From: Hippophae tibetana | Taxonomy: Eukaryota; Streptophyta; Magnoliopsida; Rosales; Elaeagnaceae | DNA: 64,000 bases | Direction: 5' to 3' | Assembly: GCA_037013495.1 (NCBI GenBank) | Contig: CM072811.1 | Coordinates: 21,760,159 to 21,824,158, forward strand | In this document: piece by piece, positions 56,890 to 64,000 of the stretch | Layout of the letters: each line of letters opens with the position of its first letter | Numbering within the stretch: the stretch's first letter is position 1 | Translations under genes and position numbers: made by a program | The notes under the pieces: generated by a model | Database searches by the model: none | Told to the model about the DNA's origin: nothing | Seen by the model: only the letters and a program-made list of their open reading frames with translations

Positions 56890-57835
56890 TGATGTCTCCA
56901 CAACAACCTGGTTCGACACACAAACCTGACTCTCCTTCAATGCCAACACAATCCAAAGTGGTATGATCAGTAATCAATGACTAGAAATATGTAAAGTAAA
57001 TAAGAAAAAGTTGCACGAGGGAAACTACCAGTAGACACACAACTCTACATATAAAAACCCACTTGTTAACACCATTTTGTGTACTCACTACTCACAAGGA
57101 GGATTTAGCTCACACAGTCATGAATCACTAATACTAAACAACACTTGAGGTATTAGTAATCTAGAAACAAAAAACAATATGTCAATTTGACAAAGCTCTA
57201 CTGTATTTTTCAAGATACCAAATTAGAATAAATGGGGGTATTTATAGAATTTGAATTTTCCACCTCACTAGCCATCTCGCCAACCACCTTGCCAACCATC
57301 ATCTCGCCAACCACCTTGCCAACCATCTTGCAAAGGGTGATGTTAATGGTGGTGGAGAGGTAATAAAAAATCACATTTTTTTGTTCAAAAATGGCTAAGT
57401 ACTTTTCCTAAATACCTGCATATGAAACGAATCATAAAAAAAGTGAAAATGTTGGTCACTTGTACCTTCGGTTGCCAAAAACCAACACTCTACTTAGCAT
57501 GCACACTACAAAAACCAACCCTGTGGTATGTGTATACATGCTTGCATACAAAGTGTTCTTTGCTATATGAGTGTGTATTTTACTAATCTATAGTAACCAA
57601 TATAACGTAGAGGATGACAAAACACTGGGTAAAATAAAATAGACCCCATGTTTTGCTCATGAGAAGCCAACACATAGACATAAGTAAAACGGGGCTTACA
57701 TTCTTCCCCTTTGGCCTTCCATGTCAAAACATGACACAACTAAATACATAAAATCATAAAATCTGAGATGATCACGAAGATTTCCTGAAGTTTTTTGTTC
57801 TCATGAACAACACAATGAGACATACCAAAATCCCT
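56890..57835 (-). mobile_element. SIRE-like 3' end plus LTR, right arm of inverted pair
   Basis: The minus strand mirrors the left arm: 3' region from about 57835, polypurine tract CCAAAGGGGAAGAA (57701-57714), LTR start TGTAAGCCCCG at 57700, 'tgtgttggcttctc', TATA box at 57236-57249, U5 with 'ggttgttgtggagaca'. A 27-bp tandem duplication ('catctcgccaaccaccttgc') lies at 57273-57326. It meets the left arm near 56885, with no internal region between. Confidence 0.75.
57236..57249 (-). promoter_or_regulatory. LTR TATA box
   Basis: Minus-strand 'ttctataaataccc', identical to the left-arm box. The two boxes face each other about 740 bp apart. Confidence 0.7.
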
Positions 57836-58049
57836 TACTTTCAAACCTGTACTCTATGAAAGGTCTTCAAAATTCCTTACTTTCAAACATTTTAGGAAAA
57901 GGTAACGTTGAATAATCAGAATAAACAAAGGGTTTATGTAATACCTTAGGGGATGTAATGTATTCGTGTGGGGTAGGTTCCCTATCTTTCTCTAACTCTT
58001 CTTATATAGGTCTTTTCTTTGAGTTAGCCTTTGTTCGATTTTTAGATAG

Positions 58050-59500
58050 ATCTTCGTGTTTTTTTTTCACTCTTTAGAGTGACAACATTGGTATTTTCTC
58101 TTGTTTTAACCATAGTTTGGGATGGAAGTTCATCATATTCTTAAGCCTCTAACCTACCAATAGTAGTTTCTAGTTGGCCTATTCAAGCTTTTTGCTTCCT
58201 TAGTGAATTTTAAGTGTCTTTGATGGAAGTCAGGGTTTCATTTTAAAATTTAACAGTTTTAGTAGTTGTAGCAGTTACAAAGTCTTCCAAAGACTTACCT
58301 TAGGGGTTGTTATGGTTGTTAAGGTCTAGGTTGGTATTGCTATTGTGGCCTAGGATTAGGGAATCTAGGTGGATTATACGGAGTAACTATTTCATTATTA
58401 CCAACATAACTAAAATTCTAGTGATCCCCCAATCAAGAGTTAATGTATTACTATAACGGTCATACGATCCTTGTCCCAAAAAACCACCAATAGTATTTAC
58501 ATATTCTTTTTAAAGGATGGGACACATATTAGTAGGGTGTCCACTATAGAGTATATGCCATATGTTTTCACCTTTCCTACAACTATTTTATTTACCAAAG
58601 CAACTATATTATTTATTTGTTGCTTAATATGAGATTTATTGCTTAACTTAATTACCTTACCTTTTTGAATAGTTTGGATGCAAAAATTTTAAGAATTGGT
58701 AGTCATGGTTGCGATCAAGATTTGTACTTCCTTGGGTGTTTTATTTACCAGGGCACATACTAGTGGTATCAATCATATTTATATCTATGGGTGATAATCC
58801 TTCATAAAAGTATTAGAACAAAAGTTTCCCACTTATTTGGTTTTGTGGAGAAGCTAACACATAACCTTTTGAATCTTTTGCAATATTCATAGATTGTATT
58901 CCTATTGAATTTCCTAATTCCAAAAAACTTATTTCCTTATTATTGTGGCTCTATATGATATGGAATACCTCTCCAAAACCTATCTCTTCATATGAGTCCA
59001 ATTGGTAATGGATCCATGGGATAAGTAGTAAATCCATTCATTAACAATGTCACCATAAGAGAGTGGGAAAGCTTTAAGTTTGACTTGCTCTTCAGTGATC
59101 CCTATTGGTTTCATACTAGAATGGATGACATGAAATTCCTTCATGTATTTATTTAGGACATCTCTAGCTAAAATAATAAAAATATATAACTAGTGAATTT
59201 GTCCAGATTTAAGTTCAAAATCCACCTCTAAGTTAGGATATACTATGCATAAGGATTATTACTCCAAGTCAGTTGCAGTGAACTCCTTTCATCTTTGATC
59301 AACCACCGTTATGTCTCTTCTTTGGGTTCCAATTAACTTGAATAAGTGGATTAATCTTTTCTTATAGTGGGTCTAATAATCCTCTTGGTTTCAATAAGAG
59401 TGTCCTTGTTGCATTCAATGGTCTCCTAAAAATCAATAACTTAGATAAATAAGTAAAAGTCAAAAGAAAAAAACAAAAGTAAAAGAAAACTAATAATTAG
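58050..59500 (-). pseudogene. Athila-like gag, copy C
   Basis: Minus-strand fragments in the expected order: FELKSGQIH-like, HPSSMKPIGI-TEEQ and LKAFPLSYGD with WIYYLSHGSI and NWTHMKR (59150-58980), EICGI/FGIRKFNRNTIYEYC-KRFKRLC (58950-58870), and ISGKLLF-like and YEGLSPIDINMIDTTS (58820-58750). A C-terminal part follows with NPPRFPNPRP, SLEDFVTATTTKTV, NETLTSIKDT, IGQLETTIGRLEA and DELPSQTMVKTREN (58400-58090). It is a third Athila-type gag in the window and heavily interrupted. No protease or pol follows; SIRE-like sequence adjoins at about 57835. Confidence 0.7.
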
Positions 59501-59544
59501 TGAAGAAATTGTATATTTAATCTTTAGTAGCAGCACCAAAAACT

Positions 59545-60415
59545 TGACATGCTTGAATAGATAAAAGTTTATGAGGTCATGACCAAGTTCTAAGTAATTA
59601 GAGAACAAGGGTTGTCATACCCACGAGAATTCGTAATAATTCATACTAGTACTTACTAGTTCTTTAGTGTGTTAATTGAAGTTAACAAATGAGAATTTTT
59701 GATTGATTGTGAAGGAAATAACATGATATAATAAAGGTAAGTTGCACAAGAATTAAGAAAGATGTATGATTATAACTCACCACTAGCATACACCTTAATC
59801 AAGACATGTAATGAATGGAGATTAGTTTCTTTAGTTCTAAATCAATTTTAAAATTTAAAATAATTCTTGAAATTTTTAACTTTAGGTTTAGAAATTTAGG
59901 TGTTCCTAAGACTTTTGATCTTTTCTTACCGTATAATTGATTAATGATACAATCACTAATCAACCTTAATCCTAAACAACCTATATTTATGCTTACTATA
60001 TTTAATTCATTTATTGCATCAACATCCAAAATGATGATAACTAAAATAGGCAAGATTAAAACCGTTAATAAGCTTTAACATATGCATTCAATCTACTTGT
60101 GACAGTAGCCATAAGGTACCACTTTAAATAAGAATATTAGTAATCACGTACTAACATCTTAGATTAGAAATAAACATATTCATGTCTAATTCATAACTTG
60201 GATAGTTTTGACATTCAAGCATAGAATTGAACATATCAAGAATCAAGAATTGGAGCTAAAAGTTATCATAGCATTAAATTAATTAAATCATTTTCTATGG
60301 CTTGGAATTGCCTACAATTATATTATTATTTTAGCTAGATATAGATTCTATAAGAATCATCATTATAATCATGGAAAACTATAAAGTGGTGAAATAAGAA
60401 AAAAGTCATTAAGCA
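59545..60415 (-). mobile_element. LTR of Athila-like element C with degraded primer site
   Basis: The minus strand ends an LTR at CA (59545-59546), followed after AGTTT by TTGGTGCTGCTACTAAAG, a decayed version of TGGCGC-type primer sites (59524-59540). The U5 side has 'gaattctcgtgggtatgaca' (about 59611-59630). The right edge at about 60415 is set by the start of copia coding sequence, so the element may have inserted into that copia gag. No promoter is obvious. Confidence 0.5.
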
Positions 60416-60417
60416 TG

Positions 60418-60930
60418 TTGATGAAGAATATGCTTCGATCCAAATAATGGTGGAATCTTATTGAAAGCGGCTACACTGAACCTGCCAAAGGAGAGGTGTT
60501 AACGGCTGCAAAAAAGGAAGTCCTAGAAGAATTTAAGGTTAAAATTACCTTCTCTAGGAAATTAACAAATCAATTTTGAAAACCATTATTCAGAAGGACA
60601 CTACCAAGTAATTTTGGGATTCAATAAAGAGAAAGTATCAAGGCAATGAGAGAATTCAACATGCTCAACTCTAGGCTCTTCAAAGGGAATTTGAGGTGCT
60701 GGAAATGAAGATCAATGAGTCAGTCACTGATTATCTCTCTAGAGTTATGTTGGTTGCAAATGGAATGAAAAACCTTGGAGAAGATATGCAGGATGTGAAG
60801 ATCGTGGAGAATATCTTACTCAAACTCACTGAAAAATTCAATTATATTGTGTGCTCCATGGAAGAGTCAAAATACATCAATTTCCTTCCTGTGGATAAAC
60901 ATCAGAGTTCTCTACTAGTACATGAGTAGA
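60418..60930 (+). pseudogene. Tork-like copia gag, N-terminal and middle part
   Basis: The sequence enters gag in mid-domain: MKNMLRSK, then LIESGYTEPAKGE, NYLL-INKSILKTII with QKDTTK, FWDSIKRKYQGNERIQHAQL, ALQREFEVLEMKINESVTDY, LSRVMLVANGMKNLGEDM, VKIVENILLKLTEKFNYIV, CSMEESKYINFL and HQSSLLVHE. This is the UBN2-type gag of the Tnt1/Tork group of Ty1/copia elements. The first third of the domain is missing at the junction with the LTR at 60415. There are stops before 60696 and at 60928. Confidence 0.85.
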
Positions 60931-61289
60931 AATTTCGAAGACATTATGGTGGAGAAGAACAAACCCCAAAAGCTACAATTGAAGTGGGAAACAATAGAAG
61001 AGATAGAAGACGTGGAAGGAGCACTTATAGAGGAAGGGGAAGAGGAAGACAGAGTTACAATCATGCCACGATTGAATGCTTCAAATGCCACAAAATCGGG
61101 CATTGCCAATATAAACATCTATCATTGGGTAGAGAGGTAAATTTCACTCAATTTGAAGAAGAAGAAGAATTACTTGTTATGTCCTACGTTGAACTGACTA
61201 CTGCACAGAATGAAGAAGTTTGGTTTCTAGATTCTGGTTGCTCCAACCATATGGTTGGAAAAAAAATAAGCATTCAAAGAATTAGATGA
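60922..61289 (+). pseudogene. Tork-like copia gag C-terminus and protease start
   Basis: Overlapping frames give a basic RDRRRGRSTYRGRGRGRQSY segment and a zinc knuckle CFKCHKIGHCQYKH, in which the last Cys of CX2CX4HX4C is replaced by His. An acidic EEEEELLVMSYVE spacer and the protease active site VWFLDSGCSNHMVG follow. The protease motif D-S-G is intact, the knuckle is not. A frameshift at 61290 breaks the link to the next part. Confidence 0.85.
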
Positions 61290-61302
61290 AGCATTTCAAC
61301 AT

Positions 61303-61752
61303 ATGGTGAAACTCAACACCAACATGAGAATAAATGTACTTGGAAAGGGAAGTATAAGGCTGAATATAAGTGAGGTAAATCATATGATACAAGATGTGTT
61401 TTATGTGCCTGAACTCAAGAACAACCTCTTAAGTATAGGTCAACTACAGGAAAATGGATTGGTTATCTTGATTCAATCAGGAATATGCAGAATTTATCAT
61501 TCACTTAAAGGACTGATCATCCAAACTAAAATGACAGCAAATAGGATGTTTGTGCTATTTTCTCAAGCTCACCAAAAGAAGGAAACATGTTTCCAAGCCA
61601 CTACAGAAAACCTGGCTCATCTGTGGCATTGTAGATATGCTTACCTCAGCCACAAAGGCCTTAGAACACTTCAGTTTAAAAAAATGGTTCAAGATATACC
61701 TCAGCTAACAATATCCACAATTTTATGCGAGTATTACATAAAAGGCAAGTAG
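61303..61752 (+). pseudogene. Copia protease end and GAG-pre-integrase domain
   Basis: A 149-codon frame has RINVLGKGSIRLNIS, VFYVPELKNNLLSIGQLQEN, GICRIYHSLKGLIIQTKMTA and NRMFVLF, then LWHCRYAYLSHKGLRTLQFK and KKMVQDIPQL. LWHCRYAYLSHKGL is the zinc-binding pre-integrase motif (usual L-W-H-x-R-L-G-H) with Gly-His changed to Tyr-Leu-Ser-His. The domain precedes the integrase core in all Ty1/copia elements. Confidence 0.85.
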
Positions 61753-62521
61753 CAACATGATCCAATTCCTAAGAAAAGTCATTAGAGAGCTACTTAGAAA
61801 GTACAGTTGATATATGCAGACATATGTGTTCCAATTACTCCAGCTTTGAACAGCCAAAAGAGGTACATTATTTGCTTTATAGATGACTATTCGAGAAAGG
61901 CATATGTATATTTTTTGTTAGAAAAATCATAAGCACTTTATTACTTCAAGTGCTTTAAAATGTTAGTTGCGAAAGAAAGTAGCCGACATATTATGTGCCT
62001 TTATACAGACAGGGAAGGGGAATTTAATTCTATAGAATTTGATGAATTTTGTAAATTAAGTAGGATAAAAAGGTAATTTACTATGGCTTATACGCCATAG
62101 CAAAGTGGGGTAGCCGAGTGTAAGAATATAACTATTATGAATTTAGTAAGAACAATATTCTCTAAGAAAAGGGTTCCTAAAACCTTTTGGCCTGAAGTTG
62201 TGAAATGGACAATACATGTGTTGAATCAATCTTCTACATTAGCTATCAAGGAGATGACACCAGAAAAGGCATGGAGTGGTGAGAAGCCTTCTATAAAACA
62301 CTTAAGAGTGTTTGGATGTGTAGGGCGTTCACTTTCCAGATGCAAAGAGAACAAAATTGGAAATCAAAAGTGTGAGATGTGTATTACTTAGATTCAGTGA
62401 TGAGTCCAAGGGTTACAAAATGTATGATCCAAATGCAAAGAAGATCATAATTAGGATGGATGTTGTGTTTGAATAAAATATCATATAGAATTGGAATGCA
62501 AATCACCCAGAAGAAGCAATT
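61753..62521 (+). pseudogene. Copia integrase core
   Basis: Fragments in order: YADICVPITPALNSQKRYII (first Asp), CFIDDYSRKAYVYFLLEKS, CLYTDREGEFNSIEFDEFC (second Asp), QSGVAECKN (catalytic Glu kept as VAE), then an open frame 62137-62391 with VPKTFWPEVVKWTIHVLNQS, MTPEKAWSGEKPSIKHLRVF and GC. The catalytic D, D and E can all be seen, but stops at about 61930, 62075 and 62390 and a frameshift break it. After 62391 GYKMYDP/KIIIRMDVVFE-like sequence leads to the linker. Confidence 0.85.
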
Positions 62522-63300
62522 ATGAATCTAGAATATGAAGAAATCGGTACTATTGATGAGGAAGAACCAAAGGCAACTGAAATGGAGACTTTAGAGGTTA
62601 ACATCGACACACCCCATACTGAAGTATCTAGAGCAAGGAAGGGCAGAGTTAGAGTTCCACCAATATGGATGGAGTACTATGTTTCATGTGAAGGTCTTTC
62701 TGAAGATGGAGAAGTTGTGAATATAGCATTTGTGGAGTCCAATGACCCTACTAGCTATGAAAAAGTAGTAAAAATTAAGAAATGGAGGCAAGAAATGGAG
62801 ATCGAGATTAAAGTAATTGAAAAGAAACAAACTTGGGGACTGACTAAATTTCCAATTAATGCAAAAAGAATTGGTGTCAAATGGATTTACTAGAAAAAGT
62901 TAAATGAATCTGGTAAATTTGACAAATTTAAGGCACGACTAGTAGCAAAAGCATATTCATAGGAGCATAGGATAGACTATATAGAAGTATTTGCACCAAT
63001 GATAAGAATGAACATTGTAAGAATGGTATTAGCTCTTACTGCTCAACGAGGTTGGACAATATTCAACTTGATGTTAAATCTGCATTTTGCATGGGTTCTT
63101 GAATGAAGATGTATATGTAGATTAACCAAAAGGTTTTGAAAAAAGGGTGTGAGCACATGGTCTATAAACTTCACAAAGCTTTGTATGGCTTAAATAAAGT
63201 CAAAGTGAACATACATTTTTCTTCAAATGAAACCATAGTGGAAAAACACTCATCATCAATATATATGCTGATGATCTTATTTATACTAGGAATGATGAGT
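62522..63300 (+). pseudogene. Copia linker and reverse transcriptase
   Basis: The frame 62522-62893 ends with RVRVPPIWMEYYVSCEG, DPTSYEKVVKIKKWRQEMEI and KKQTWGLTKFPINAKRIGVK, then WIY. RT continues with KARLVAKAYS, IDYIEVFAPMIRMNIVRMVL and ALTAQRGW. Most of the middle palm segment is garbled and probably deleted. The catalytic site is seen as IINIYADDLIYTRND (63250-63295), a YADD variant of YVDD. Stops and indels are present throughout. Confidence 0.85.
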
Positions 63301-64000
63301 TTATGATTAGCAACTTCAAAGAGTCAATGTAAAAGGAATTTAATATGACTGATTTAGGAAAAATGAGGTTCTTTTTGGGGATTGAAGTATTGCAAAGCAC
63401 AACAGGAATTTATATTTGTCAAGAAAGTATGCTTTGGAAGTTTTGAAATGGTTTGGTATGGAAGACAGTAACTCAGTTTGCATCCTTATTATACCAAGTC
63501 ATAAGTTGCATAAAGACGAATGAGGAGTCAAGGTAAACGAAACACAATTCAAACAAATAGTTGGTAGTTTGATGTATATTATAGCTACTCACCCTGATTT
63601 AATGTTTGTGATGAGTTTAATTCTCGTTTCATGGAAACTCAATGGAGTTACACTATCAGGTTGCAAAAAAGATTCTCAAGTACCTGAAAGGAACCATCAA
63701 CTATGGAATTCTGTATGAAAAAGGGAAGAGTTGAGAAACTTGTAGGCTTGAAAGACAGTGATTATTTAGGAGAATTGGAAGGAAGAAGAAGTACTTATGG
63801 ATATGTTTTTCTTATGAACAATGTTGTTGTTGCCTAGTCCTCAAAAAATAACCAATTGTAACCCTATCCATAACTCAAGTTGAATTTATTGCAGCAGCTA
63901 GTTGTGCTTGTCAATCAATTTGGATGAGAATTTTTTTTAAAAGAAATAGGGTATACATAAGAAAAAGGAACAACTATCATGTGTGACAATAGCTAAACCA
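63301..64000 (+). pseudogene. Copia RT end and RNase H, cut by window edge
   Basis: After the YADD site: FNMTDLGKMRFFLGIEVLQS, GIYICQE, then KILKYLKGTINYGILYEKGK. RNase H pieces follow: DSDYLGELEGRRSTYGYVFL, IVTLSITQVEFIAAASCACQ, SIWM and, at the very end, TIMCDNS. The RNase H acidic residues (D of DSDY, E of VEF, D of CDN) are identifiable across frame changes. The element runs beyond base 64000; its 3' LTR is not in the window. Confidence 0.85.

Noticed and set aside
1..64000. tRNA, rRNA or microRNA genes
   Set aside because: I looked for tRNA-like cloverleaf boxes and long near-perfect stems outside the inverted LTR pair and saw none convincing by eye.

Overview
This window is AT-rich, repeat-dense plant nuclear DNA, most likely from a dicot and plausibly a legume. 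That placement is an inference from the element types: Athila-like and Tat/Ogre-like Ty3/gypsy, SIRE-like and Tork-like Ty1/copia, and CACTA ends with subterminal GTCGGTTTT repeats. No intact host gene is visible. Every coding trace I can support is a decayed transposon gene or a host-gene fragment captured by a transposon.

Layout. 0-11 kb: a non-coding, transcript-like stretch, then remains of a Tat-like element (coiled-coil reading frame, degenerate repeats, LTR pieces) split by a ~1.5 kb solo LTR. 13.7-16.8 kb: minus-strand Athila gag-protease remnants abutting a plus-strand 3' untranslated region, polypurine tract and LTR. 17-22.8 kb: a minus-strand SIRE-like copia remnant with 5' LTR and long gag but no recognisable pol. 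25-32.9 kb: a minus-strand Tat-like element carrying a plus-strand extra ORF with a 'putative gypsy-type transposon' domain, a 232-bp tandem array and an integrase C-terminus. A 1,856-bp Athila-type solo LTR sits in the array. 32.9-42.2 kb: minus-strand Athila-like pol (integrase, RNase H, RT, protease), two gag regions, a tRNA-Asp-type primer binding site and the 5' LTR. A 1,489-bp solo LTR with a perfect 5-bp target duplication interrupts the integrase. 45.4-46.3 kb: another SIRE-like LTR piece. 47.8-51.2 kb: a candidate CACTA element holding pieces of at least two host genes, one with its intron, the other resembling TIME FOR COFFEE. 53.4-53.5 kb: a second CACTA end. 55.9-57.8 kb: two SIRE-like LTRs in inverted, U5-to-U5 arrangement. 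58-60.4 kb: minus-strand Athila-like gag and LTR. 60.4-64 kb: a plus-strand Tork-like copia gag-pol pseudogene running off the window.

The genes do not work together as a pathway. The region is a nest of insertions. The most informative features are the junctions: a 356-bp duplication flanking one solo LTR, an in-frame fusion of two integrase lineages, the gene-capture block, and the inverted LTR pair, which could form a hairpin RNA.
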